Below, piece by piece: positions 1 through 7,410 of a DNA stretch of 8,297 bases; within the stretch, counting starts at the first letter, position 1; each line of letters opens with the position of its first letter. The stretch is from Methanosarcina sp. GTDB taxonomy: Archaea > Halobacteriota > Methanosarcinia > Methanosarcinales > Methanosarcinaceae. The stretch is taken from positions 1 through 8,297 of the forward strand of contig DUGS01000007.1 in the NCBI GenBank assembly GCA_013331265.1, read 5' to 3'. A model generated the notes under the pieces. It worked only from the letters and a program-made list of their open reading frames with translations, did no database searches and was not told the DNA's origin. The position numbers and the translations under genes are program-made.

Positions 1-1
1 A

Positions 2-487
2 CTTGCAACATGGTTTGATTACAATCTAATAATAGAATTAGCAGAGAGAAGGCCGGATTATGAGATAGTACTTATTGGATGGGATTACGACAACAGTATG
101 AAGGATCATAAATTGGATTATTACAATAACATTCACTATTTGGGAGTAAAAAAATATCCGGTTCTTCCAGAGTATGCCATATGGTTTGATGTTGCCATAA
201 TTCCTTTTGTATTAAACGAAATTACAGAATCTACGTCACCAATAAAAATTTTTGAATATATGGCGCTTGGTGTTCCTATAGTTACTACTGATATGAGGGA
301 ATGTAGAAAATACAGGTCAGTTTTAATAGGGAGAAACTATGTGGAGTTTATTCAGAAGATTGATGAAAGCCTGAAATTAAAAAAGGATAATTCCTATCTG
401 GCTTTGCTGGATAAAGAAGCAAAGGAGAATACATGGAAAAACCGTGCACAACAAATTGATGAATTTATAAGTTTATCCCGCAAATAA
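2..487 (+). CDS. Glycosyltransferase, C-terminal part (gene starts before the window)
   Basis: This is the last 161 codons of a cytosolic sugar transferase with a GT-B fold, resembling the GT4/TuaH-like group. The frame is open from base 2, so the true start lies outside the window; the first internal ATG at 98 is not a credible start because conserved family sequence (RRPDYEIVLIG, the start of the C-terminal nucleotide-sugar domain) precedes it. Visible motifs are YLGVKKYPVLPEY, then DVAIIPF, then SPIKIFEYMALGVPIVTT, which corresponds to the donor-binding acidic/EY segment of this family. It ends normally with TAA at 485-487. It sits on the same strand as the GT-C gene at 770 but is separated by 282 AT-rich bases with a possible terminator, so they may be separate units. 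Acceptor and donor are not predictable. The family call is solid; the exact subfamily is tentative. Confidence 0.85.
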   Translation, partial: LATWFDYNLIIELAERRPDYEIVLIGWDYDNSMKDHKLDYYNNIHYLGVKKYPVLPEYAIWFDVAIIPFVLNEITESTSPIKIFEYMALGVPIVTTDMRECRKYRSVLIGRNYVEFIQKIDESLKLKKDNSYLALLDKEAKENTWKNRAQQIDEFISLSRK

Positions 488-511
488 CCCTGGTGAAATA
501 TCTCTTCCTGG

Positions 512-538
512 AAACCTTGAATAGCAGGTCAGGTTTTT
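512..538 (+). terminator. Possible terminator after the partial glycosyltransferase gene
   Basis: AAACCT at 512-517 is complementary to AGGTTT at 531-536, and the right arm runs into five T at 534-538, 25 nt after the stop codon. Archaeal termination depends mainly on U-rich tracts, so the short stem may be incidental. Weak call. Confidence 0.3.
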
Positions 539-699
539 GAGTAAGACATCTCATTCGCGTTTTCATATTTAATTATTAACCATAATGGAAAAACGTTTCA
601 ATTTATGAAAATAAAGTTTTAATTTATATTTTTTATTATTTTTAAAGTCTGATATGATTATTTTTATTAGACATTAAACTTAAATAATGCAGAGTTATA

Positions 700-769
700 T
701 TATAAATTGTTATAAAGTTATGTTAAGTTAGATACGGACCCAATTTTAAATTCAAACCAGGGAGCTAAA
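700..769 (+). promoter_or_regulatory. Candidate TATA boxes and ribosome binding site for the GT-C gene
   Basis: Two TATA-like boxes lie 10 nt apart, TTATAAAT at 700-707 and TTATAAAG at 710-717. Using the usual archaeal spacing of about 25 nt, transcription would start near 730-740, giving a leader of roughly 30-40 nt. A GGGAG ribosome binding site at 760-764 lies 5 nt before the ATG at 770. The rest of the 488-769 gap is very AT-rich and shows no other gene. Confidence 0.4.
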
Positions 770-2194
770 ATGAATATAAATAATAGGTCAGAGTACCGAA
801 TTGACCGTGCCCTCATTTACATTACTGGATATATTCTCTTTATGGGCTCAATTTTGTCCATTCAGAGTTATCATTTAATTAATGTTCCTAAGTATTGGAT
901 ATTTGTTTTTGGATTTATAGGATGCTGTTTTTATTATATACTCTCTGGTGCTGACAGTTTAATTCAAAGGGGATCAACAAAACGTTTTTTGATCACGAGC
1001 GTATTTGTAATTATTTTACTGCGCTTAATCTGGATACTGTCAGTGCCAACAATCCCTTTTTCAGATTTTGAAGGTTATCATAATTTTGGAATATTAATTT
1101 CCGAACAGTTTCCAACCCATATATTATCTATCGATTATGACGGTAGAGGCTTTGGATACTCTTTTGTCCTGGGAATCATCTATAAAATATTTGGAGTAAA
1201 TCTTTTTGCAGCAAAATTACTAAACGTTTTTCTCAGTGTATTGACAGGAATTCTTATTTATTTGATTTCCAGATCTTTATTTAATGAATATACTGCAAGA
1301 ATAACCACTGTATTATATTCAATCTGGCCTGCTCAAATTATGTATAATAGTGTCCTGGCTTCAGAGCATTTATTTATTTTTTTTACTTTTCTTGGAATAG
1401 CTATATTAATTGGAGCCATTAAAGTGAGACCGGATGCATATACAAATATATTGTTAGCTGGTATTGCTTTTGGATTAGCTTATACAGTTCGTTTTCTATC
1501 CGTAATCGTAGTTGCCACAGGCTTTATGGCGTTACTATTATTTCAGGAAAACTCTTTAAAAAACAGGATACAATCATCCCTTCTGTTAATATCTGGGTTT
1601 GCTATTGTCTGGGTCCTTATTACAGGACTTGGTGCAGCCGTTGATATCCCTTCGGATCCGTATACAGGAATCCAAAATTCATTACTTATGGGAACAAATT
1701 ATGAATACACGGGAGGTTGGAATCCGGTTGACAGCCAGATATGGAGCAATTACAGTCCAGAAGAAGCAAAAAAAATTGCTTTTCAGACTGGCTTATCTCG
1801 TATAACTGAAAATCCCAGAGGATTTACTAAACTAATATTCGAAAAATTTAATAGAATGTGGGGTGACGGATCATTTGGAACTTATTGGAGTACCCTGAGT
1901 ATGGATACAACAAAATCAACTGATTTTATACTTAAGAATCAATTGTTAATGCTTGCAGTCACTCAGTTCTTTTACTTTGGGATATTATTTTTTAGTTTAC
2001 TGGGCTGCTATAAGCTAAAGAACACAAATCTTAGCATGGGGATCCAGTTTCTTTTGATAATATTTTTAATTTTTGTTGTGATTCACAGTTTCCTTGAAGT
2101 ACAGTCTCGATACCATTATCCCTGGGAATTAATATTCCTGATATTGGGAGGATACGGAATAGCATGTAAATCGGTCACACCATGTGATCCTTAA
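770..2194 (+). CDS. Polytopic membrane glycosyltransferase, GT-C fold (GT39/PMT-like)
   Basis: A 474-residue integral membrane protein with about ten or more hydrophobic segments (for example near residues 14-35, 42-59, 73-95, 150-168, 200-217, 226-258, 268-290, 392-416, 424-444 and 450-465). After the early segments comes PFSDFEGYHNFG (about residues 96-107); the acidic D99/E101 in this first large external loop match the place of the catalytic Asp in GT-C enzymes of the ArnT/PMT_2 type. ASEHLFIFFTF (197-207) and the late SRYHYPWE (446-453) are also typical. Such enzymes move a sugar from a polyprenyl-phosphate carrier to a protein, lipid or glycan acceptor on the outer face of the membrane. 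The start is supported by GGGAG 5 nt upstream. It is transcribed toward the ABC export operon and is not part of it. Its G+C content is lower than that of the GT4/GT2 genes to the right. Family confident, substrate unknown. Confidence 0.85.
   Translation: MNINNRSEYRIDRALIYITGYILFMGSILSIQSYHLINVPKYWIFVFGFIGCCFYYILSGADSLIQRGSTKRFLITSVFVIILLRLIWILSVPTIPFSDFEGYHNFGILISEQFPTHILSIDYDGRGFGYSFVLGIIYKIFGVNLFAAKLLNVFLSVLTGILIYLISRSLFNEYTARITTVLYSIWPAQIMYNSVLASEHLFIFFTFLGIAILIGAIKVRPDAYTNILLAGIAFGLAYTVRFLSVIVVATGFMALLLFQENSLKNRIQSSLLLISGFAIVWVLITGLGAAVDIPSDPYTGIQNSLLMGTNYEYTGGWNPVDSQIWSNYSPEEAKKIAFQTGLSRITENPRGFTKLIFEKFNRMWGDGSFGTYWSTLSMDTTKSTDFILKNQLLMLAVTQFFYFGILFFSLLGCYKLKNTNLSMGIQFLLIIFLIFVVIHSFLEVQSRYHYPWELIFLILGGYGIACKSVTPCDP
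2173..2190 (+). terminator. Possible hairpin at the 3' end of the GT-C gene
   Basis: GGTCACA at 2173-2179 can pair with TGTGA-T-CC at 2183-2190, leaving one bulged T and a CCA loop. It overlaps the last codons and is followed by the stop codon and an AT-rich stretch. It might help end transcription, but it lacks a clear T tract. Confidence 0.2.
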
Positions 2195-2222
2195 AATTAT
2201 TACTTATGGAGTGCAGAGGGCT

Positions 2223-2291
2223 ACGAATACTTCGTCTTCATAAGCACTTAGTCTTCATAGGCAGTCTGACAATTCGCTGTCAAACAATTCG
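2223..2291 (+). repeat. Cluster of short direct and inverted repeats in the convergent spacer
   Basis: The spacer 2195-2427 holds no recognisable gene. Its left half carries a small inverted repeat, ACGAA (2223-2227) with TTCGT (2231-2235). It also has a 13-nt near-direct repeat, CTTCGTCTTCATA (2230-2242) and CTTAGTCTTCATA (2247-2259), 12 of 13 identical with a period of 17. A TGACA/TGTCA stem (2267-2271 with 2278-2282) and ACAATTCG twice (2269-2276, 2284-2291) follow. They could be transcript-end structures or slippage products; no mobile-element ends are evident. Confidence 0.45.
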
Positions 2292-2365
2292 ATTAAAGGG
2301 AAAAATATGAAAAATTAAGTTATTAAATGCCTTAAATCGAGAATTAATTATACTGCAAAAGATAG

Positions 2366-2410
2366 GAATATATTCTATTGATAAAAATCTAAGAATATAT
2401 TCTATTGATA
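2366..2410. repeat. Two 18-nt direct repeats with a palindromic core
   Basis: GAATATATTCTATTGATA occurs exactly at 2366-2383 and again at 2393-2410, a period of 27. Each copy contains the perfect palindrome GAATATATTC; in the second copy this extends to 12 bp, AGAATATATTCT at 2392-2403. A third degenerate start, GAATATTTATGCAATAG, begins at 2422 and overlaps the stop codon of the ABC ATPase gene. The repeats lie just past the 3' end of the five-gene minus-strand operon. They may form 3'-end structures or bind a protein. Two copies are too few for a CRISPR array. Confidence 0.7.
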
Positions 2411-2427
2411 GTAAAATTTCAGAATAT

Positions 2428-3156
2428 TTATGCAATAGATTTGTACAGACTTATCATTTCCTCAGGAGACCCGATTCCAATCTGTTCTCCATGATTCAAT
2501 AGAAGCACCTTATCACAAAAACGCTGCACTGTACCCAAATCATGGCTGACATAAACAACAGTTTTGTCCATTTCCCTATACCTGTCGAAAACTTCAAAAC
2601 ATTTTTTCTGGAAATCAAGGTCTCCTACTGCTAGAACTTCATCCAGAAGAAGAATTTCCGGCTCGATTTGAACTGCCGTTGAGAACGCAAGCCTTACAAT
2701 CATTCCACTTGAAAAATTTTTGATTTTAGTATCCTTGAAACGAGTTAATCCTCCAAATTCAAGAATACCATCTATTCGGTCATCTATCTCAGTGTCTGAG
2801 AGTCCCATTATAGCGCCATAAATTTTTATGTTTTCTTTTGCGGTCAAATCCGGTTGAAAACCTACTCCTAACTCCAAAAATGAAGTTATTTTTCCGTTTA
2901 CCGTTATCTTGCCTTTTGTAGGACGAATAGTATTTGCAATGACCTTTAGAAGAGTACTTTTTCCACTTCCATTATGACCTATGACTCCGAGCCATTCTCC
3001 TTTTTTAACTGTGAAATTTATATCTTTTAATGCTGTGAATGTTTCATATCCCATTTTAGTATCCAGTAGTCCATATAAGATTTCAAATAAAGTATTTCTT
3101 TTTTCGTGAGGTATTTTATAATTTTTCCATATGTTTTTTGCTTCAATAATATCCAT
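2428..3156 (-). CDS. ABC transporter ATPase for polysaccharide export (Wzt/TagH-like)
   Basis: This 242-residue nucleotide-binding subunit powers transport of a lipid-linked glycan across the membrane together with the permease encoded just upstream. All ATPase motifs are intact: Walker A GHNGSGKST (60-68), Q-loop in LELGVGFQPDLT (Q101), signature SSGM (149-152), Walker B ILLLDE (168-173), D-loop AVGD (176-179) and switch His in VSHD (H205). The phrases KNYKIP near the N terminus and GVGFQPDLTAKENI are typical of the O-antigen/teichoic-acid export subfamily rather than nutrient importers. It stops soon after the core domain, so it lacks the C-terminal carbohydrate-binding domain found in some Wzt proteins. 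The gene starts 5 nt after the permease stop. Its GAGGAGG ribosome binding site (3167-3173) is built into the last permease codons, suggesting coupled expression. Last gene of the operon. Confidence 0.93.
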   Translation of the reverse strand: MDIIEAKNIWKNYKIPHEKRNTLFEILYGLLDTKMGYETFTALKDINFTVKKGEWLGVIGHNGSGKSTLLKVIANTIRPTKGKITVNGKITSFLELGVGFQPDLTAKENIKIYGAIMGLSDTEIDDRIDGILEFGGLTRFKDTKIKNFSSGMIVRLAFSTAVQIEPEILLLDEVLAVGDLDFQKKCFEVFDRYREMDKTVVYVSHDLGTVQRFCDKVLLLNHGEQIGIGSPEEMISLYKSIA

Positions 3157-3161
3157 TATAA

Positions 3162-3929
3162 TTAAACCTCCTCTGCAAATCCAGGCTCAAGCTTCGAGAA
3201 GATGAAGTATCCAATAAGTAATATCACAAGGGAAGAGGCCAAGCAAAAAGTGAGGTCCCAGGAGGATACTACTTTATTATACAGCACGCAATCCCTTGAT
3301 ATTAAGAGTATTCTTGCCATGGGATTCAAAAGTAGCAATCTTTTAAGGTCACCCTGATAAGTCGAGAAATCGATAAAAACTCCACTCGCAAAAAAACCAG
3401 CCTGAAGGATAACTGCCCAGATATACTGGACATCTCGATAATATGTATTAAGTGCGCCCAGTGCAAGGGAAGAACCAAATACTATTATGAATATGGTCAT
3501 GAAAATTAAGGGTAAATAAATAATAGTTGATGTTGGCATCAAACCTGAAATCGCCATGAAAATACCAAATACCCCAAGTTCAAGCACTGCCATCATAAGA
3601 GCGGTCAGAGATGAGCTGAATATCAGTATTTCTCTTGGGATATAAACCTGTCTTACCATACCTGGTTTGCTAAGTATGCCTTGTAAGCCCATTGAAGTTC
3701 CTTTTGCAAAAAAATCCCACAGAGCAATGCCAAGAAGAAGGAATAAATGATAATTTTCCTGAGTACTTGGGAATATGTCTGCAAATACTATATATAATAC
3801 CAGCAGCATCAATAGCGGTTCTAATAACGACCAGAAAAAGCCCAGGACTGAGTTTTTATATCGTACCTTGAAGTCGCTAACTGCTAATCTTTTTACAAGA
3901 TGACGATATTTCCATAGATTCTTAATCAT
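3162..3929 (-). CDS. ABC-2 type polysaccharide export permease (Wzm/TagG-like)
   Basis: A 255-residue membrane subunit expected to form a dimeric channel that flips or exports a polyprenyl-linked glycan, driven by the adjacent ATPase. The cytosolic N terminus carries the family hallmark SDFKVRYKNSVLGFFWSLLEP (about 18-38), an amphipathic coupling segment. About six hydrophobic spans follow (roughly 34-54, 61-78, 106-128, 137-159, 168-186 and 228-245). YYRDVQYIW (about 162-170) and LNPMARI are also characteristic of ABC2_membrane exporters. The length is normal for the family. Its ATG overlaps the TGA of the preceding GT4 gene by 4 nt (ATGA), and GAGGTAATC upstream is a good archaeal ribosome binding site. 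Stoichiometric pairing with the downstream ATPase is inferred from adjacency. Confidence 0.92.
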   Translation of the reverse strand: MIKNLWKYRHLVKRLAVSDFKVRYKNSVLGFFWSLLEPLLMLLVLYIVFADIFPSTQENYHLFLLLGIALWDFFAKGTSMGLQGILSKPGMVRQVYIPREILIFSSSLTALMMAVLELGVFGIFMAISGLMPTSTIIYLPLIFMTIFIIVFGSSLALGALNTYYRDVQYIWAVILQAGFFASGVFIDFSTYQGDLKRLLLLNPMARILLISRDCVLYNKVVSSWDLTFCLASSLVILLIGYFIFSKLEPGFAEEV

Positions 3930-5002
3930 TCGCTGATTACCTCTTTCGTTTTTCTAATAAATTCTGATGTATCAAAAAGTTTTGCTCTTTGAAGGCACGA
4001 ATCCTTAAATTTTTCAGGATTTTCCGAGACGATTCTTATTGCCTTAACAATACTTCCTACATTTGCTTCAACCAGCAGCCCAGTTTTGCCGTCAATCACG
4101 CTTTCGAGAAATCCGCCTTCTTTAACTGCCACTACAGGTTTTCCTGCGGCCATGGCTTCAACAGGTGTCATCCCAAAATCCTCATCCATTGCCGTTGTGA
4201 TATGTCCCCTGCAGGTGGCATATAATTCAAGTAGTTTTTTCTCTGAAACACTGCCAATCAACATTACATTTTCAGGAAGCCCTGTCATTAATCGGGACGC
4301 ATATGCTGAAGCGTGGTCTCCTGACGCATAACCTCCTACAATAAGCAGTTTTTTATCTGGCATTTCTCGGAAAGCTTCAATTTGCAGTTCCACTCTCTTT
4401 TCGGGATACAGCCGATTTACGGACAGCCAGAAATCTCCATATTCCTTGAATTTAAATTTTGAAGTGTCAACCGGAGGATAAATTACTTCGGAATCCCTAT
4501 TTAAGTACTTTCTTATTCTATTTTTAGTATTTACGGAGTTAGTAACAATCTTACATACATGAGATAAGTAGTACTCAGAAAATTTCCTGTGAAACTGTAC
4601 CCACACCATAAATGGTACAGAAACAAAAATTGACTTGTTTTTACGGTACACATCGTAAAGGTCATAGAAAGCTCTTGTTGGCGTGTGACAGTAGTAAAGA
4701 TTTGGTTTGTGTCTTTTCGCTGCAAAAAATGCCCAGTTCCCGGAAAAAACAAAAAAATCATATTTTTTCGAAAAATCACAGGCTGCAAATTTAAAAGAGG
4801 CATCTATCTGCTTAAGGGGTGGCATCTTTAATGTGTTCCCAAGGCTTATGATTTTTACATCTTCAAAACCCATTTTTTTTACAGAATCCACGTCCACATC
4901 TGTGGTAATCACGTCTGCTTTCAGTCCTCTCGCAAGAGTCAGGACCAGTTTTTCCCCGCCGCCTATTGCTCCGATGTAATCATGGAATATTGCAATTTTC
5001 AT
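3926..5002 (-). CDS. GT4-family glycosyltransferase (WbaZ-like)
   Basis: A 358-residue soluble GT-B glycosyltransferase that would add a sugar, plausibly mannose or a related hexose, from a nucleotide donor to a growing lipid-linked glycan on the cytosolic side. The N-terminal domain has the glycine-rich acceptor/donor loop GAIGGGEK (11-18) and YYCHTPTRAFYDLY (103-116), a pattern of WbaZ-like mannosyltransferases. The C-terminal domain shows SVNRLYPEKR (194-203; R197 and K202 fit the phosphate-binding pair) and the EX7E motif E274-DFGMTPV-E282, followed by AMAAGKPVVAVKEGG. Nothing appears missing. The start overlaps the upstream gene's stop by 4 nt, and a GAGGA ribosome binding site at 5009-5013 lies inside that gene. 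Family is confident; the mannose suggestion is only family resemblance. Confidence 0.9.
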   Translation of the reverse strand: MKIAIFHDYIGAIGGGEKLVLTLARGLKADVITTDVDVDSVKKMGFEDVKIISLGNTLKMPPLKQIDASFKFAACDFSKKYDFFVFSGNWAFFAAKRHKPNLYYCHTPTRAFYDLYDVYRKNKSIFVSVPFMVWVQFHRKFSEYYLSHVCKIVTNSVNTKNRIRKYLNRDSEVIYPPVDTSKFKFKEYGDFWLSVNRLYPEKRVELQIEAFREMPDKKLLIVGGYASGDHASAYASRLMTGLPENVMLIGSVSEKKLLELYATCRGHITTAMDEDFGMTPVEAMAAGKPVVAVKEGGFLESVIDGKTGLLVEANVGSIVKAIRIVSENPEKFKDSCLQRAKLFDTSEFIRKTKEVISE

Positions 5003-6162
5003 GCAAATTCCTCATAACTGTGTTCTAGTTTCACTAATAATTCGTCCCAATCATATTTTTTAGCTTTATTTAATGCCGCTTCTGAAGCCTTTCTGTTCTC
5101 TGAGTCCTTTGCAATTATTATTTTCACGGCTTTTGCAATATCTCTCTCTTCAAGCCCCACAACAAACCCATCAACTCCATCTGAGACTAGTCCCTGTGCC
5201 GCGTTATACTTTTCTTTTACCGTGACTACGGGCACTCCGCAGGCAAAAGCCTCGATTACAACCATCCCGAAGCCCTCCCTGCTTGAAGGCAAAACAAGGA
5301 CTTTTGAAGCTTTGATTTTTCCGATTAATGTCCTGTACTCCTGAAACCCTTCAAATTTCACATTTTCCTGCACACCGACCTCAAGAGTAAGTTTCTCAAG
5401 AGCTTTCCTTTCCGGCCCGTCTCCAATGATGCAGCAGCAGATCTCGGGGAAGTCCTTTTTTAACAGGGATACTGTTTTTATCAAAACATTGACATTTTTT
5501 TCTTTTATGAGCCTGCCTGCAAAAATGATATCGTAAATTTTGCCTCCCTGACTGCCTGAATAATCCTTTCCAGCAGGTTTGATTTCAGAGATCAACTTCA
5601 GGTCGACCCCATTGGGCAGGACTGCTATTTTTCTACCCGTTCCCACAAAGGTTTCAAGTCTTTTCTTTGTCCAGTCCGAGACAGCAATACTATTCTTAGA
5701 GATTTTTGCAACTGTGATCTCTATCGCAAGTCCGAAAAAACCCTTCTTTTTTCCAAGGTATTCATACCAGTAGTCTCCCCATACTTCATGCCATGTAAAT
5801 ACGACGGGGATATTTTTTAAGACTGAAATCGCTTTTACTGTAAAACAGGAAAAATAAGGGAATACACTTACGTCAATAATGTCGAATCTTTCATTTATGA
5901 GAGCTGGAAACAGTTTTACAGAGAAGACGATCGCTTCGGAAATCGAACGTCTGCCATTCACATAAAGGTTTCGCGCTTTACAGACTCCGTGCAGGGTCAT
6001 GCCTTCATACTGTAAAACATCTTCACCTTCCCACCATTTAATCCCGAAAAGGTGCACATCATGTCCCTGTAAAGAAAGCCGCCTCCCCAGTTCATGAATG
6101 CGCACTTCTGCGCCTCCTTTGACCCAGGGATAAATAGCATCGTATACAAAGGCAACTCTCAT
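4999..6162 (-). CDS. GT4-family glycosyltransferase (PimB/WcaL-type)
   Basis: A 387-residue soluble GT-B enzyme, second in this class within the operon. The N-terminal domain begins MRVAFVYDAIYPWVKGGAE, with the GGAE loop at 16-19, and has FTWHEVWGD (122-130) with a conserved His. The C-terminal domain carries IFAGRLIKEKN (213-223; R217 and K222), IIGDGPER (245-252), and the retaining EX7E motif E296-GFGMVVI-E304 followed by AFACGVPVVTVKEK. All core motifs are present and length is normal. It starts 9 nt after the GT2 gene with only a weak GTGAT element before the ATG, and its end overlaps the next gene by 4 nt. It presumably extends the same lipid-linked glycan as its neighbour. Sugar and linkage are not predictable. 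Confidence 0.9.
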   Translation of the reverse strand: MRVAFVYDAIYPWVKGGAEVRIHELGRRLSLQGHDVHLFGIKWWEGEDVLQYEGMTLHGVCKARNLYVNGRRSISEAIVFSVKLFPALINERFDIIDVSVFPYFSCFTVKAISVLKNIPVVFTWHEVWGDYWYEYLGKKKGFFGLAIEITVAKISKNSIAVSDWTKKRLETFVGTGRKIAVLPNGVDLKLISEIKPAGKDYSGSQGGKIYDIIFAGRLIKEKNVNVLIKTVSLLKKDFPEICCCIIGDGPERKALEKLTLEVGVQENVKFEGFQEYRTLIGKIKASKVLVLPSSREGFGMVVIEAFACGVPVVTVKEKYNAAQGLVSDGVDGFVVGLEERDIAKAVKIIIAKDSENRKASEAALNKAKKYDWDELLVKLEHSYEEFA

Positions 6163-6171
6163 TGCATCACT

Positions 6172-7299
6172 TTACCAATCAGTATCAACTTCAAGGAGCA
6201 TTACACTTACAAAGATTGCAGCAAAAATGAGCTGAAGCCCGACTGCTGCAAGAACCATTGAAATAACTGCAGATTCGACTTCTTCAAGGGAGCCATACCC
6301 GGTACTGACCCATGTATAGGCAACTTTCAGTCCGAGAACAAAGCCTGAACCCAGGATAAGGGAACCTCCGAGCAGTTCTCTTTCAAGGGAATGGTAACTC
6401 AGCAATTTTTTGCTTTTTTTATCATCACGATACATACCATGGATAAGACCGTATGTTTTCATATATCCGCCAGTGGCGAGAATTTGCCCGCCAATGATTA
6501 AGAGCATACTGCCCAGAATAAACGAATGCAGCCGGTTATATGCAGCATTGTCCGTAAGAAGAAGGGAAGCGGTTATAAGAAAACCCAAGATAAATACGAA
6601 AGCTCCGGGGATATAGAGGAATGGGACTGGCCTGTACAGCATCATAAACCTTACATGCCGCCAGCCATCCTGAAACGAGCGCAGTTTGGAGGGGGCTTTG
6701 CGTGAATAGTAAGTTATGGGTACTTCCTTAATCCGAAGCCCACACCTTGCAGCTTCAATTACCATCTCGGACGCGAGTTCCATGCCGTGAGTTTTAAGGT
6801 TCATTTTCTCAAGGGCTTCTTTAGTAAAAGCCCTCATCCCACAGTGTGCATCCGATATTTTCGTATTGAACAGGAAATTTAGCAATCCTGTCAGGATGGG
6901 GTTTCCTATGTACTGGTGCAGCCAGGGCATAGCCCCTTCTTTGATTTCACCCTTAAGCCGTGTACCCATTATGAAATCGGCTTCTCCTGCCATAAGAGGG
7001 TCCAGAAATCGGTCAAGCTCAAGGAGGTCATAAGTGTTGTCTGCATCTGCAATAGCAATGTAATCTCCTTTTGCCTCGGCCAGTCCTTTGAGGTAAGCAT
7101 TTCCATACCCTTTTATCGGGCCTATAACTTTGGCACCCATAGATGCTGCAATCTCTGCGGTTCTATCCGAAGAATTATCAGCAACTATTATTTCCCCCTC
7201 TATACCATACTTTTCGAATATGGTCTGAGCTTTCTGTATACAAATACGGATGGTTTCTTCCTCATTCATGGAAGGCATTACGATAGAAAGAGAGGGCAT
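6172..7299 (-). CDS. Membrane GT2 glycosyltransferase (dolichol-phosphate sugar synthase-like)
   Basis: First gene of the operon, 375 residues. The N-terminal 225 residues form a GT-A domain: SIVMPSMNEEETI (5-17), EIIVADNSSDRT (36-47), IADADNTYD with the metal-binding D85-A-D87, MGTR (111-114), DAHCGMRAF (150-158) and PSKLRSFQDGWRH (203-215), as in DPM/DPG-synthase-like enzymes. The C-terminal part has four hydrophobic spans (about 226-250, 256-279, 309-330 and 343-367), anchoring it in the membrane. The likely reaction is transfer of a hexose from a nucleotide sugar to polyprenyl phosphate, or priming of a lipid-linked glycan. An in-frame TAG three codons upstream limits the start to 7299 or later. 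No clear ribosome binding site precedes it, so the message may be leaderless or nearly so; a later start at the second Met (residue 8) is possible but would cut into the conserved strand. Confidence 0.9.
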   Translation of the reverse strand: MPSLSIVMPSMNEEETIRICIQKAQTIFEKYGIEGEIIVADNSSDRTAEIAASMGAKVIGPIKGYGNAYLKGLAEAKGDYIAIADADNTYDLLELDRFLDPLMAGEADFIMGTRLKGEIKEGAMPWLHQYIGNPILTGLLNFLFNTKISDAHCGMRAFTKEALEKMNLKTHGMELASEMVIEAARCGLRIKEVPITYYSRKAPSKLRSFQDGWRHVRFMMLYRPVPFLYIPGAFVFILGFLITASLLLTDNAAYNRLHSFILGSMLLIIGGQILATGGYMKTYGLIHGMYRDDKKSKKLLSYHSLERELLGGSLILGSGFVLGLKVAYTWVSTGYGSLEEVESAVISMVLAAVGLQLIFAAIFVSVMLLEVDTDW

Positions 7300-7376
7300 G
7301 TTCAGCTAATACATCATATTTCTTAATAACTATTTTGATACCTCAGAAAGATCAACAGAATAAAATAGATCAGGTA

Positions 7377-7410
7377 AAGAGACCTAACTTCTCTTAACAA
7401 GCTATATAAG
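7377..7410 (+). promoter_or_regulatory. wrbA: TATA box with a flanking inverted repeat ahead of the wrbA remnant
   Basis: CTATATAAG at 7402-7410 is a good archaeal TATA-like box. Transcription would start near 7430-7435, leaving a leader of about 100 nt before the ATG at 7534. A 6-bp inverted repeat, AAGAGA (7377-7382) with TCTCTT (7390-7395), sits just upstream of the box and could be an operator, though the arms are short. The divergent gap 7300-7533 must also hold the promoter of the minus-strand operon; the best AT-rich stretch for that is near 7358-7370, but it is not a convincing box. Confidence 0.45.

Noticed and set aside
1599..1805. A 68-codon open frame within the GT-C gene in another plus frame
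   Set aside because: It lies wholly inside a strong membrane-protein gene and has no independent evidence.
2195..2427. Possible insertion-sequence remnant in the convergent spacer
   Set aside because: Several small repeats exist, but there is no transposase fragment, no long terminal inverted repeats and no flanking target duplication.
2366..2430. Repeats with regular spacing that might suggest a CRISPR array
   Set aside because: Only two exact copies with 9-nt gaps between them, no spacer-sized intervals and no cas genes.
3989..4979. Plus-strand open frames opposite the GT4 gene (3989-4225, 4086-4331, 4612-4794, 4707-4979)
   Set aside because: They are antisense shadows of a well-supported GT4 gene, lack family motifs, and have no credible ribosome binding site.
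6916..7326. A 136-codon plus-strand open frame opposite the GT2 gene
   Set aside because: It is antisense to conserved GT-A motifs (DAD, DNSSDRT) of the GT2 enzyme and shows no recognisable protein features.
7349..7372. AGATCA direct repeat (7349-7354 and 7367-7372) in the divergent promoter region
   Set aside because: Six bases repeated once in AT-rich sequence is expected by chance; no further support.
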